This document shows positions 25,432 through 33,853 of a DNA stretch of 64,000 bases, one piece after another. The stretch spans positions 27,358 through 91,357 of the forward strand of contig NZ_JXQZ01000039.1 of NCBI RefSeq assembly GCF_000878135.1, given 5' to 3'. The notes under the pieces are model-generated. The model was given only the letters and a program-made list of their open reading frames with translations. It did not search any database and had not been told where the DNA came from. This DNA comes from Frigoribacterium sp. MEB024. GTDB lineage: Bacteria > Actinomycetota > Actinomycetes > Actinomycetales > Microbacteriaceae. Every line of letters begins with the position of its first letter. Within the stretch, counting starts at the first letter, position 1. Both the position numbers and the translations under genes were made by a program.

Positions 25432-26754
25432 GTGAGTGCAACCAGAGTCTTCGTCGCCCGCCTGGCCGGTTGCTCCGTCTTCGACCCTGCGGGCGACAAG
25501 GTCGGCAAGGTGCGCGACGTGCTGGTGGTCTACCGCCGCACCGGGGCGCCCCGCGTGGTGGGGCTCGTCGTCGAGGTGCCCGGCAAGCGCCGGGTCTTCG
25601 TCGGCATCGGCCGCGTCACGAGCATCGGCTCGGGCCAGATCATCACGAACGGCGTCATCACCCTCCGCCGCTTCGAACAGCGGGGCGGCGAGACCCGGGT
25701 CATCGCCGACCTGCTCGGTCGTCGGGTGTCGTTCCGGCACGGTGGGGGCCACGCCACGATCGAGGACGTGGCGATCGACGAGGTGAGCGAGGGCGACTGG
25801 GAGGTCGGCCAGCTCTTCCTGCGCAAGCCCAAGACGTCGCCGTCCCCGTTCGTCAAACCGCCCACGGCGTTCGCTGCGTGGGACGACGTGGTCGAAGAGG
25901 CTGGCCCGGGCGAGGCGCAGAGCGCCGAGCACCTCATCGCCGCGTACTCCGACCTCGTGCCCGCCGACCTGGCGAACACCCTGCTCGACCTCACGCCCGA
26001 ACGGCGGCTCGAGGTCGCCGGTGAACTGTCCGACGACCGTCTCGCCGACGTGCTCGAAGAGCTGCCCGAGGCCGAGCAGGTCGAGATCTTCACGGGCCTC
26101 GACGACCACCGCGCGGCGAGCGTCCTCGACCAGATGCAGCCCGACGACGCGGCCGACCTCATCGCCCAGCTGCCCGACGAGCGCACCGAGCAACTCCTCA
26201 CGTTGATGGAGCCCGACGAGGCCGACGACGTGCGCATGCTGCTCAGCTACGACTCCGACACCGCCGGCGGCCTCATGACGACCGAGCCCGTCATCGTCTC
26301 GGCCGACGCGACCGTCGCCGAGGGCCTGGCCCTCATCCGTCGCCACGAGCTGGCCCCCGCGCTCGGCGCGGCCGTCTGCGTGGTCCTGCCACCCTACGAG
26401 CCGCCCACCGGCCGGTTCCTCGGCATGGTGCACTTCCAGCGGATGCTCCGCTACCCGCCGAACGAGCGCCTGGGCACGATCCTCGACCAGACCACCGAGC
26501 CGGTCCGCGTCGACGCGACGGCCCTCGAGGTCACGCGTGTCATGGCGACCTACAACCTCGTCTCGGTGCCCGTCGTCGATTCGGCCCACCGCCTGGTCGG
26601 CGTCGTCACCATCGACGACGTGCTCGACCACGTGCTGCCCGACGACTGGCGCAGTCAAGACCCCGACCAACCCCTGACCGCGAGCCGACCGCGTGGTCGC
26701 GCCCGTCGCCCGGCGATCGGTCAGAGCACGAGGAGCGACGATGGCCCGCGATAA
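25432..26754 (+). CDS. Soluble MgtE_N / CBS-pair protein with PRC-barrel domain
   Basis: 440 residues. N-terminal PRC-barrel-like domain (about 5-75), an MgtE_N helical superhelix (about 165-275, LADVLEELPEAEQVEIFTGL-type repeats) and a CBS pair (about 285-410). The membrane transporter domain of true MgtE magnesium channels is absent, so this is a sensor or regulator rather than a transporter. Mycobacteria have the same protein next to DUF1003 and mrp. GTG start; the stop overlaps the next gene by 14 bp. Confidence 0.88.
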   Translation: MSATRVFVARLAGCSVFDPAGDKVGKVRDVLVVYRRTGAPRVVGLVVEVPGKRRVFVGIGRVTSIGSGQIITNGVITLRRFEQRGGETRVIADLLGRRVSFRHGGGHATIEDVAIDEVSEGDWEVGQLFLRKPKTSPSPFVKPPTAFAAWDDVVEEAGPGEAQSAEHLIAAYSDLVPADLANTLLDLTPERRLEVAGELSDDRLADVLEELPEAEQVEIFTGLDDHRAASVLDQMQPDDAADLIAQLPDERTEQLLTLMEPDEADDVRMLLSYDSDTAGGLMTTEPVIVSADATVAEGLALIRRHELAPALGAAVCVVLPPYEPPTGRFLGMVHFQRMLRYPPNERLGTILDQTTEPVRVDATALEVTRVMATYNLVSVPVVDSAHRLVGVVTIDDVLDHVLPDDWRSQDPDQPLTASRPRGRARRPAIGQSTRSDDGPR

Positions 26755-27322
26755 CCGCAACGACGTCCGCCTCGACGCTCCGAAGGGTCTGCGCACCAGG
26801 GTCCTGCCCGGGCGGAAGCGGGTCAGCAGCGACCGTTTCGGCCGGGCCACCGAGTCCATCGCCCGCGGCATGGGCACGCCCTACTTCCTGATCGCCCTCA
26901 CCCTGTTCTGCGTCGTCTGGATGATCTACAACACGGTCGCTCCCGTCGACATCCGGTTCGACAGCGCCGCCATCGGATTCACGGCCCTGACGCTGATCCT
27001 CTCGCTGCAGGCGTCGTACGCCGCTCCCCTGATCCTGCTCGCGCAGAACCGTCAGGACGACCGCGACCGTGTGCAGTTCGAACAGGACCGCCAGCGCGCC
27101 GAGCGCAACCTGGCCGACACCGAGTACCTGGCCCGCGAGGTCGTCGCCCTCCGCATCGCGATCCGCGACATGGCGAGCAAGGACTTCATCCGGGCCGAGC
27201 TGCGCTCGCTGCTCGACGAGCTCGACCGCCGCGACGACGACGAGCCCTCCGGGGTCGAGGCGACCCGCGCCTCCTCGTCCCCCTCGCGACGCGAGGCCCG
27301 GCGCGACGGGCACCGTGGCTGA
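26741..27322 (+). CDS. DUF1003 membrane protein
   Basis: 193 residues. Two membrane helices (about 48-66 and 79-98), then a cytoplasmic helical coiled segment (RQDDRDRVQFEQDRQRAERN) typical of DUF1003. The C-terminus is disordered and contains ATRASSS, encoded by the only minus-oriented exact copy of the 13-bp motif. AGGAG lies a few bases before ATG 26741. Its end overlaps the mrp start by eight bases. Function unknown. Confidence 0.87.
   Translation: MARDNRNDVRLDAPKGLRTRVLPGRKRVSSDRFGRATESIARGMGTPYFLIALTLFCVVWMIYNTVAPVDIRFDSAAIGFTALTLILSLQASYAAPLILLAQNRQDDRDRVQFEQDRQRAERNLADTEYLAREVVALRIAIRDMASKDFIRAELRSLLDELDRRDDDEPSGVEATRASSSPSRREARRDGHRG
27262..27274 (-). repeat. 13-bp polar motif GGAGGCGCGGGTC, copy 4 (the only exact minus-strand copy)
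   Basis: Read on the + strand as GACCCGCGCCTCC inside the DUF1003 C-terminus, coding for TRAS in frame. Confidence 0.7.
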
Positions 27323-28487
27323 GCCGGCGCCGGCACCGCGGCCGCCGGTGCCGACGCCGGACGACGTGCGCCGTGCGCTCGGTCGCGTGCTCGACCCCGA
27401 GATCCGCAAGCCCGTCACCGAGCTCGACATGATCGGCGAGGTCGCCGTCGACGCAGGAGGCGCGGCGACGGTGGCCGTGAAGCTCACGATCGTGGGCTGT
27501 CCCGCCGCCGACACGATCGAACGCGACGTCCGCGAGGCCACCGCCTCGGTGGCCGGCGTCACCGCCGTCACCGTCGACGTGACCGTCATGACCAAGGACG
27601 AACGACACGCCCTCACCGAGAAGCTCCGGGCGGGCCGGGCGGCGCGGGGCATGCAGTTCGGGCCCGACACGCTGACCCGGGTGTACGCCGTCACGAGCGG
27701 CAAGGGCGGTGTCGGCAAGTCCACCGTCACCGCGAACCTCGCCGTCGCCCTCGCGGCCCGCGGCCTGGCGGTCGGCATCGTCGACGCCGACGTCTACGGC
27801 TTCAGCATCCCCGGGTTGCTGGGCCTCGTCGGCCCCGACGGCGCGTCCGTCAAGCCGACCCGCGTCGACGACATGATCCTGCCCCCCGTGGCCCACGGCG
27901 TGAAGGTCATCTCGATCGGCATGTTCGTCGACGACGCCTCGACGGCGGTCGCCTGGCGGGGTCCGATGCTGCACCGCACGATCCAGCAGTTCCTCACCGA
28001 CGTGTACTTCGGCGACCTCGACGTCCTGCTGCTCGACCTGCCTCCCGGCACGGGCGACGTCGCCATCTCGGTGGGGCAGTTGCTGCCGCACGCCGAGGTG
28101 CTGGTCGTCACGACGCCCCAACCGGCCGCCGCCGACGTCGCCGAGCGCAGCGGGCTCGTGGCGCGCCAGACGGGTCAGCGGTTGCTCGGGGTGGTCGAGA
28201 ACATGGCGGGCCTGCCGCAGTCCGACGGCAGCGTGCTCGAGCTCTTCGGGTCGGGCGGTGGCGCCGAGACGGCACGCCGACTGTCGACCGGGCAAGAGGC
28301 CGAGGTGCCGTTGCTCGCCAGCGTGCCGCTGAGCCTGGGCCTGCGGCAGGGCGGTGACGACGGCGTCCCGGTCGTGCTCGCCGCTCCCGACGATCCCGCG
28401 GCCGCGGCCATCGACGACTTGGCGGGCCGACTGGCCGTGCGGGCACGCGGTCTGGCGGGCCGCAAGCTCGGACTCAGCGTCAGCTGA
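27315..28487 (+). CDS. mrp: Mrp/NBP35 family Fe-S cluster carrier ATPase
   Basis: 390 residues. N-terminal MIP18/DUF59 domain (about 12-100, with the GCPAAD signature) and a deviant-Walker P-loop ATPase (SGKGGVGKST), DLPPGTGD and VVTTPQPAA motifs. Members carry or insert Fe-S clusters. The CxxC found in many Mrp/ApbC proteins after ENM is absent (ENMAGLPQSDGS), as in other actinobacterial homologues, so cluster binding must use other ligands or the role differs. GTG 27315 overlaps DUF1003 by eight bases. Last gene of its operon; a 14-bp hairpin follows. Confidence 0.92.
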   Translation: MAEPAPAPRPPVPTPDDVRRALGRVLDPEIRKPVTELDMIGEVAVDAGGAATVAVKLTIVGCPAADTIERDVREATASVAGVTAVTVDVTVMTKDERHALTEKLRAGRAARGMQFGPDTLTRVYAVTSGKGGVGKSTVTANLAVALAARGLAVGIVDADVYGFSIPGLLGLVGPDGASVKPTRVDDMILPPVAHGVKVISIGMFVDDASTAVAWRGPMLHRTIQQFLTDVYFGDLDVLLLDLPPGTGDVAISVGQLLPHAEVLVVTTPQPAAADVAERSGLVARQTGQRLLGVVENMAGLPQSDGSVLELFGSGGGAETARRLSTGQEAEVPLLASVPLSLGLRQGGDDGVPVVLAAPDDPAAAAIDDLAGRLAVRARGLAGRKLGLSVS

Positions 28488-28513
28488 CCTCCGGCCCGAC
28501 TCCCGGAACCGCA

Positions 28514-28546
28514 GAAAGGGCACCTCGCGTGGCGAGGTGCCCTTTC
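28514..28546. terminator. Terminator hairpin after mrp
   Basis: Perfect 14-bp stem (GAAAGGGCACCTCG and complement) with a 5-base loop, 27 bases after the mrp stop. Confidence 0.85.
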
Positions 28547-28661
28547 GTCACAGCGTCTCGCCCGGGGGCGGCGACGTGCTCGTGCCGCACCCCAGCACAG
28601 GGGCGGCACACGCGGTGACGGCACGCTCAGGAGGGAGACGAGCCTGTCACCGCGAAGTCGA

Positions 28662-28784
28662 CTACGACCAGCGGTTGTAGGTCTTGGTCGGGATGGCGCG
28701 GAAGCCGTCGCGGGCGACCGAGACGAGCGAGCCGGCGATTCCGACGACTGCGGCGATGATGAGGACGATGATTCCGGTGAGCAT
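28662..28784 (-). CDS. 40-residue single-span membrane peptide
   Basis: Small protein starting MLTGIIVLIIAAVVGIAG with one hydrophobic helix (about 3-22) and a polar C-terminus VARDGFRAIPTKTYNRWS. AGAAAGAG lies upstream of ATG 28782-28784, supporting translation. It is divergent from the LysR gene and shares its 187-bp upstream region, so it may be a target of that regulator. I do not recognise a family. A longer in-frame start at 28844 exists but has no ribosome-binding site. Confidence 0.6.
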   Translation of the reverse strand: MLTGIIVLIIAAVVGIAGSLVSVARDGFRAIPTKTYNRWS

Positions 28785-28941
28785 GGGGGACTCTTTCTGG
28801 CGCGGTTCGGCGCGCGGTTCTGCGTGGTGGGATGGATTCGCCACCGAGCCCGGGACCAGGTCGACCGGAGCTCGGGAGCGCTACGACGCGCTCCGGGGAC
28901 GCTTCAATGATGCGCCTCGGGAAGCGGTAGATCAATCTCAC

Positions 28942-28971
28942 GTTTCTACCGAAACAGAGTAGTTTTGCTAC
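28942..28971. promoter_or_regulatory. LysR promoter region with inverted repeat and leaderless -10
   Basis: An unusually A-T-rich patch holds GTTTCTACCGAAAC (28942-28955), a 5-bp inverted repeat around TACC, followed by TAGTTT (28960-28965) six bases before the LysR ATG. The repeat lies where a regulator bound between -35 and -10 would control its own gene. A second small repeat, GTAG-N5-CTAC, spans 28959-28971. Confidence 0.45.
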
Positions 28972-29886
28972 ATGGATGTCAAGCGCCTCGAACTCCTCCG
29001 CGAACTCGCCGAACGAGGCAGCGTGGCCGCCGTCGCCCGGGCCACCCACCGCACCCCGAGCGCCGTCTCGCAGCAGCTCAAGGTGCTCGAGCGCGAAGCA
29101 GGGGTCGCCCTGACCGAGCGGGTGGGACGCGGCATCGTGCTCACCGGCTCCGGACGCGTGCTGGCCCAGACGGCCACCGACGTCGCCGTGGCACTCGAAC
29201 GCGCCCAGGCGGTCTGGGACGACTTCGTCGCGACCCCGCAGGGCGAGGTCACGCTGGCCACCTTTCCCACGGGCGGGCAGATGTTGCTGCCGGGCCTGCT
29301 GCGCACGGTGGCCGAGACCCCGGGCCTGGTGGTCGTCGCGAGCGACCACGACCCGTCGATCCGTGAGTTCCCCGAACTGGCCGCCGACCACGACGTCGTC
29401 GTCGCGCACTCGTCCGACGACAAGCCCTGGCCCGGCCGTGGACTCGTCACCGTCCCGCTGCTGACCGAACCCCTCGACATCGCCCTGCCCGCCGACCACC
29501 GACTGGCCGGTCGCGCCTCGCTCGCGCCCGGCGACCTCGAGGGAGAGAACTGGATCGGCGTGCCGCACGACTTCCCGTTCGAGTGGGTCTACCGCGAGAT
29601 CGAGCGGGTGACCGGCAGCCCCGTCCGTGTCGCCCAACGCTTCAGCGACACCAAGGTGACCGAGTCGCTCGTCGGAGCCGGCCTCGGCATCGCCGTGCTG
29701 CCGCGCTTCACGGCCAAGGACGCCCGTGACGACATGGTGCTCGTGCCCCTCGAGAGCATCCGGGCAGTGCGCTGGGTGTCGGCCGTGATGCGGCGCGACC
29801 GGGCGGAGCGCCCCTCCGTCCGGCGGGTCGTCGACGCGCTCCGCGCCGAGGCTTCCCGCGTGGCGGCGGTGCACGGAGGCGTCTGA
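28972..29886 (+). CDS. LysR-type transcriptional regulator
   Basis: 304 residues. Winged helix-turn-helix at about 3-60 (ELAERGSVAAVARATHRTPSAVSQQLKVLE), followed by the LysR effector-binding domain (about 90-290). The effector is unknown. It probably binds its own promoter and the divergent 40-residue peptide gene. It sits between mrp and tatB; in mycobacteria this neighbourhood lacks such a regulator, so it may be an insertion into a conserved cluster. ATG 28972 is probably leaderless. Confidence 0.92.
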   Translation: MDVKRLELLRELAERGSVAAVARATHRTPSAVSQQLKVLEREAGVALTERVGRGIVLTGSGRVLAQTATDVAVALERAQAVWDDFVATPQGEVTLATFPTGGQMLLPGLLRTVAETPGLVVVASDHDPSIREFPELAADHDVVVAHSSDDKPWPGRGLVTVPLLTEPLDIALPADHRLAGRASLAPGDLEGENWIGVPHDFPFEWVYREIERVTGSPVRVAQRFSDTKVTESLVGAGLGIAVLPRFTAKDARDDMVLVPLESIRAVRWVSAVMRRDRAERPSVRRVVDALRAEASRVAAVHGGV

Positions 29887-29964
29887 CCCGTCGCCGGGGC
29901 AACCGTGCACGAGGCCGGAGGGGCGACCGGCCGCCGGATCAGGAGGCGCGGCGCGGCAAGAGCG

Positions 29965-30378
29965 TCAGGTCGCCTCGGAGTCGTAGGGCGGCACCTCGCC
30001 CGTCGCCAAGGGCACGGCCTGAGCGGAGGAGCGGCCCCCGGGCAACCCTGCGGACACCGCCGCGGCTGCGGCACCGGCCGTCGCCATGCTCGGCGCCGAA
30101 GGCTTGGGAGCGGCGTCCGTGCCGTCCAGCAGCGCGTCGCGGATGATGCGACGCGGATCGTACTGGCGCGGGTCGAGCTTCTGCCACTCGACGTCGTCGA
30201 ACTCGGGGCCCATCTCGTCGCGCATGCGGGTCTTCGCGCCGTTGGCCATGTCCCGCACCGTCCGGACGAGCTGGGCGAGCTTCGAGGCGTAACCGGGCAG
30301 CCGTTCGGGACCGAGCAGGAAGACCGCGAGCACACCGATGATGAGCAGCTTGTCGAACGTCAGACCGAACATGGACAC
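29965..30378 (-). CDS. tatB: Twin-arginine translocase subunit TatB
   Basis: 137 residues. N-terminal single helix and amphipathic segment FDKLLIIGVLAVFLLGPERLPGYASKLAQLVRTVRDMANGAK, with the diagnostic LGPERLP, then a variable tail ending in Ala/Gly/Pro. It works with TatA and TatC (not in this window) to export folded proteins such as the EfeB homologue encoded at 41313. GTG 30376-30378 and ATG 30370-30372 are both possible starts. A near-match of the repeat core, GGAGGCGCGG, lies just past its stop at 29942. Confidence 0.9.
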   Translation of the reverse strand: MSMFGLTFDKLLIIGVLAVFLLGPERLPGYASKLAQLVRTVRDMANGAKTRMRDEMGPEFDDVEWQKLDPRQYDPRRIIRDALLDGTDAAPKPSAPSMATAGAAAAAVSAGLPGGRSSAQAVPLATGEVPPYDSEAT

Positions 30379-30441
30379 GCATGCAGACTAACCGGTGACG
30401 ACTCGGGGAACCCCCTAGAGTTGGCCTTTCGAGGAGTGGGT

Positions 30442-31068
30442 GTGTCGCAGATAGAGTCAAGTTGGAAGTTCGCGGAAGAACTCGTCACCGAGAGCGACGC
30501 GATCGCCGAGGCTCGACAGCATTCGCTCGAGGTCGGCGTCGAAGCCGTCTCACCGGCGGTCGGTGCCCAGCTCGCTGTCGTCGCCGCCGCCTCGAACGCC
30601 TCGTCGATCATCGAGGTCGGTACGGGCCTGGGCGTGAGCGGGCTCTGGCTGCTCTCGGGCGCCCCCGGTGCCGTCCTGACGACCATCGACCGTGAGATCG
30701 AGCACCAGCAGGCCGCCCGCGACGCCTACCTGCAGGCGGGGGTCCCGGCCAGCCGGTTCCGCCTGATCGCAGGCCGCGCAGCCGACGTGCTGCCTCGCAT
30801 GAACGAGAACTCGTACGACATCGTCTTCGTCGACGCCGACCCCGGTTCGGTCATCGAGTACGTCGAGCACGGCCTGCGACTCGCCCGTCCCGGCGGACTC
30901 GTCCTCGTCGCGCACGCGCTCTGGCACGGCAGGGTGGCCAATCCCGCCGTCCGCGACGCAACGACCACGGGCTTCCGCACCTTGCTGACCGAGGTGTCGA
31001 CCTCACCGGCCGTGATCAGTTCGCTCTCGACCGCGGGCGACGGCCTGCTCTCGCTCGTCAAGCGCTGA
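30442..31068 (+). CDS. Class I SAM-dependent O-methyltransferase (CmoM/YrrM-like)
   Basis: 208 residues of the O-methyltransferase family 3 fold. SAM-binding motif I is IIEVGTGLGVSGLWLL and motif with acidic residue is YDIVFVDADPGSV. In mycobacteria the homologue lies near sigE and tatB, matching this location. Related enzymes methylate catechols or wobble tRNA; the substrate here is not determined. GTG 30442 has GAGGAG six bases upstream, which settles the start. Divergent from tatB. Confidence 0.88.
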   Translation: MSQIESSWKFAEELVTESDAIAEARQHSLEVGVEAVSPAVGAQLAVVAAASNASSIIEVGTGLGVSGLWLLSGAPGAVLTTIDREIEHQQAARDAYLQAGVPASRFRLIAGRAADVLPRMNENSYDIVFVDADPGSVIEYVEHGLRLARPGGLVLVAHALWHGRVANPAVRDATTTGFRTLLTEVSTSPAVISSLSTAGDGLLSLVKR

Positions 31069-31133
31069 GACGCTCGCGCCCGGCGACGCACGCGAGCGCA
31101 GTGGGCTGGCAGCGGACGGGGGCACGCGCACGA

Positions 31134-31169
31134 ACGCCCCGCGCGTCGCAGGTGCGACGGGCGGGGCGT
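31134..31169. terminator. Bidirectional terminator hairpin
   Basis: Outer 9-bp stem (ACGCCCCGC / GCGGGGCGT) with an inner GTCGCA/TGCGAC stem. Lies between the ends of the O-methyltransferase and the convergent DUF3117 gene. Confidence 0.75.
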
Positions 31170-31194
31170 CCGGGGCTATTAAGGAGGTGGCCGA

Positions 31195-31365
31195 CTAGGC
31201 GCTCACGACGCCGGCGAGGGCGTCGTGCAGCTCTTTGGCTTCGTCGTCGTTGACCGACACCACGAGGCGTCCCCCACCCTCGAGCGGAACACGCACGATG
31301 ATGAGACGGCCCTCCTTAACGGCTTCCATAGGCCCGTCGCCGGTCCTCGGCTTCATGGCTGCCAT
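31195..31365 (-). CDS. DUF3117 family small protein
   Basis: 56 residues beginning MAAMKPRTGDGPMEAVKEGR, with VRVPLEGGGRLVVSVNDDE in the middle: a clear match to the highly conserved actinobacterial DUF3117 family of about 55 residues. No function is known. The gene is short and easily missed. AAAGGGG lies upstream of ATG 31363-31365. Its stop is TAG at 31195-31197, downstream of which is a shared terminator. Confidence 0.9.
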   Translation of the reverse strand: MAAMKPRTGDGPMEAVKEGRLIIVRVPLEGGGRLVVSVNDDEAKELHDALAGVVSA

Positions 31366-31397
31366 CAGATAGTCCCCTTTCGCAAGATGCTGGACCC

Positions 31398-31403
31398 ATT
31401 ATC
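31398..31403 (-). promoter_or_regulatory. Putative -10 (GATAAT on the minus strand) for DUF3117
   Basis: GATAAT read on the minus strand, about 32 bases before the DUF3117 ATG, in an A-T-rich patch; a TTAGGT 18 bases further upstream is a weak -35. Confidence 0.4.
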
Positions 31404-31448
31404 CGTGATTTCCAGCCTCCGACCTAAACGACGCCGTTCGACCACCGA

Positions 31449-32621
31449 TCACGGCGGCGTCCAGTCGTACCCGTTCACCCACCAGCAGTAGTAGAGCCAC
31501 ACCCACTGGGCGGCCACGAACACGGCGACGAGCAGCACTCGGTAGACCTTCGACCGTGGCACCGCGAGCACGCCCAGCAACGGGAAGAGCGGCATCAACA
31601 GCCGGAAGGTGCTGGACTGCGGGAAGAACACGGCCAGCAGGTAGAGCGCGTAGGCGACACCCCAGAGCCTCAGGTCGACACTCGTCCTGCGCGCCCACGG
31701 CGACAGCATCAGGGCCGTGAAGGCGAGGACCGACAGGACGAGCAAGGCGATGCCGGAACCACCCGGAAACCACCAGTTCGCCCCGTCGACCCAGGGGGTG
31801 AACGGCACCAGCGGCCCGTAGCCGATGTACGGCGCCCGCCAGGCGAGCTCGGTCTCGGTGTAGGCACCCGGCACGCCGGTCACCGCTCCGGCGACGACGA
31901 GCCAGGCGATGCCGAACACGGCCGTGGTCGCGGCGACCGCCGCCACACGGACCCGCTCGCGCACCGGGAAGGGGTCGTCGTGCCGCCGCCACCACCGCAA
32001 CAGCCCGTGCAGTCCGATCGCGAGGGCGAGCGGAAGAGCCCCTGGCCGCGTGAACGACATGACCAGCACGACCGGCAGCATCGCCAGGTACTGTCGCCGC
32101 ACCAGCAGGAGCAGGCTCGCGCAGAGCAGCAGCAGGAACATCGACTCGGCGTAGGCCACCTGCAGCAGCGGCGACAGGGGCGCCACGCAGAACAGGACGA
32201 CCGCGAACAACGAGGTCGACTCGGACAGCGAGTGCCGCATGAGGCGGTAGAACAGCAGAGCCGTCCCCGCGGCGCAGGCGACCGACACGACGACCGCGAG
32301 CGTCGCGAAGGGCAGGCCGGTCAGGGCCATCAGCCCACGGACGACGAACGGGTAGACCGGCATGAACGCCCAGGCGTTCTCGCCCACGTGCCCGTCGCCC
32401 GTGATCGGCAGGTCGCTCGGGTACCCCACCACGGCGATGATGTAGTACCAGTGACCGTCCCAGATGGTGGCGAAGCTGCCGTAGTCGGGGCTCGCGAGGG
32501 TCCACGCGTTGGCCTGCTGGGCGCCGGCGAAGGTGAGCAGGGCGACCGTGCTGACGACGCGTGACAGCACGAACACCACGAGCACGCGCGCCCACCACGG
32601 CGTGAGGCGGTAGCGCAGCAC
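31449..32621 (-). CDS. PIG-V-like membrane mannosyl/glycosyltransferase
   Basis: 390 residues with about ten membrane helices, resembling the actinobacterial PIG-V/COG5542 glycosyltransferase group. The luminal-loop motif [15 protein letters not shown] after the first helix is the GT-C acidic signature. It probably uses a polyprenyl-linked sugar for cell-envelope glycosylation; acceptor unknown. GTG 32619-32621 is preferred because AGGAG lies five bases upstream; an in-frame GTG at 32718-32720 would overlap dapE and add a 33-residue basic N-terminus. Follows dapE on the same strand. Confidence 0.8.
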   Translation of the reverse strand: MLRYRLTPWWARVLVVFVLSRVVSTVALLTFAGAQQANAWTLASPDYGSFATIWDGHWYYIIAVVGYPSDLPITGDGHVGENAWAFMPVYPFVVRGLMALTGLPFATLAVVVSVACAAGTALLFYRLMRHSLSESTSLFAVVLFCVAPLSPLLQVAYAESMFLLLLCASLLLLVRRQYLAMLPVVLVMSFTRPGALPLALAIGLHGLLRWWRRHDDPFPVRERVRVAAVAATTAVFGIAWLVVAGAVTGVPGAYTETELAWRAPYIGYGPLVPFTPWVDGANWWFPGGSGIALLVLSVLAFTALMLSPWARRTSVDLRLWGVAYALYLLAVFFPQSSTFRLLMPLFPLLGVLAVPRSKVYRVLLVAVFVAAQWVWLYYCWWVNGYDWTPP

Positions 32622-32678
32622 GAGACTCCTCGACGGCGAGATCGGTCGTCGGGGGGCGTGACGCGGGAGCGGGGACGA

Positions 32679-32691
32679 GGAGGCGCGGCTC
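32679..32691 (+). repeat. Variant of the polar motif (GGAGGCGCGGCTC)
   Basis: One mismatch to the 13-mer, in the gap between dapE and the PIG-V-like gene. Confidence 0.5.
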
Positions 32692-32704
32692 GCCTCGTCT
32701 ATGG

Positions 32705-33778
32705 TCAGTTCGTCAGCCACGCCCGCAGTCCGCGCTCGTTGTCGAGGATCTGCTGCACGGGCACGCGCTCGTCGTCGTGGTGGGCCAGCATCGGGTCGCC
32801 GGGACCGTAGTTGACGGCGGGCACGCCGAGGGCGGAGAAGCGCGCGACGTCCGTCCAGCCGTACTTGGGCTTGGCCTCGCCGCCGACGGCGCGCAGGAAC
32901 TGCTGCGCCAGCGGGGCGTCCAGGCCGGGCCGGGCACCGGGGGCGAGGTCGACGATCGTGACGTCGAAGCCCTCGAAGAGTTCGCGCACGTGGGCGACGG
33001 CCTCGTCGGCGCTGCGGCTCGGTGCGAAGCGGTAGTTGACGTGCACCATGCACTCGTCGGGGATGACGTTGCCGGCCACGCCACCCGTGATGCCGACGGC
33101 GTTGAGGCCCTCGCGGTAGACGAGCCCGTCGACCTCGACCTCGCGCGCCTCGTAGGCCGCCAGCACGTCGAGGATCGGCGCGGCCTTGTGGATGGCATTG
33201 TCGCCGACCCACGAGCGGGCGCTGTGCGAGCGGGCGCCGAAGGTGCGGATCTCGGCGCGCAGGTTGCCGTTGCAGCCCCCTTCGACCCCGCTGTTGCTCG
33301 GTTCTCCCAGGACGGCGAAGTCGCCGGCCAACAGGTCGGGTCGGACGCGCGCGAGGCGGCCCAGGCCGTTCAGGGCGTCGGAGACCTCTTCGTGGTCGTA
33401 CCAGACCCAGGTGACGTCGACGCCGGGCTCGGTCAACTCGACCGCGAGCCTGAGGTGGACGGCACAGCCGGCCTTCATGTCGACGGTGCCGCGACCCCAG
33501 AGGTAGTCGACCCCGTCCTCGGTCTCGTAGCGCGTGGGCACGTTGTCGTTGATCGGCACCGTATCGATGTGACCGGCGATGACGACCCGCGAGGCCCGGC
33601 CGAGCCGGGTCCGGGCGACGATCGCGTCGCCGTCGCGGAACAACTCGAGGTGGTCGCAACCGTCGAGCGTGGCCCAGATCTCGTCGGCGACGAGGCGTTC
33701 GTCGCCCGACTCCGACCGGATGTCGCAGAGCTGCCTCGTGACGTCGACGGGCGAGACGGAGAGGTCGATCGGTGCCAT
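32705..33778 (-). CDS. dapE: Succinyl-diaminopimelate desuccinylase
   Basis: 357-residue M20-family metallohydrolase cleaving N-succinyl-LL-diaminopimelate in lysine and peptidoglycan precursor synthesis. Metal ligands are visible in [34 protein letters not shown] and the terminal [26 protein letters not shown]; the dimerisation lid lies between about 175 and 290. ATG 33776-33778. Divergent from dapD, the enzyme one step before dapC, with a 75-bp gap. Length is normal for actinobacterial DapE. Confidence 0.95.
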   Translation of the reverse strand: MAPIDLSVSPVDVTRQLCDIRSESGDERLVADEIWATLDGCDHLELFRDGDAIVARTRLGRASRVVIAGHIDTVPINDNVPTRYETEDGVDYLWGRGTVDMKAGCAVHLRLAVELTEPGVDVTWVWYDHEEVSDALNGLGRLARVRPDLLAGDFAVLGEPSNSGVEGGCNGNLRAEIRTFGARSHSARSWVGDNAIHKAAPILDVLAAYEAREVEVDGLVYREGLNAVGITGGVAGNVIPDECMVHVNYRFAPSRSADEAVAHVRELFEGFDVTIVDLAPGARPGLDAPLAQQFLRAVGGEAKPKYGWTDVARFSALGVPAVNYGPGDPMLAHHDDERVPVQQILDNERGLRAWLTN

Positions 33779-33840
33779 GCGGGCGAGTTTACGGGCCGAA
33801 GGCACGGGTCGCCTCCAACCGGGTCGTCGGCGGCTGCCGA

Positions 33841-33846
33841 TACGCT
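33841..33846 (+). promoter_or_regulatory. Putative -10 element (TACGCT), leaderless start
   Basis: TANNNT hexamer ending seven bases before the dapD ATG at 33854; no Shine-Dalgarno sequence. Confidence 0.4.
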
Positions 33847-33853
33847 CGGGTCC

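Noticed and set aside
32622..33659. N-terminal extension of the PIG-V-like gene through dapE
   Set aside because: Those residues are a shadow of dapE; AGGAG before GTG 32621 marks the start.
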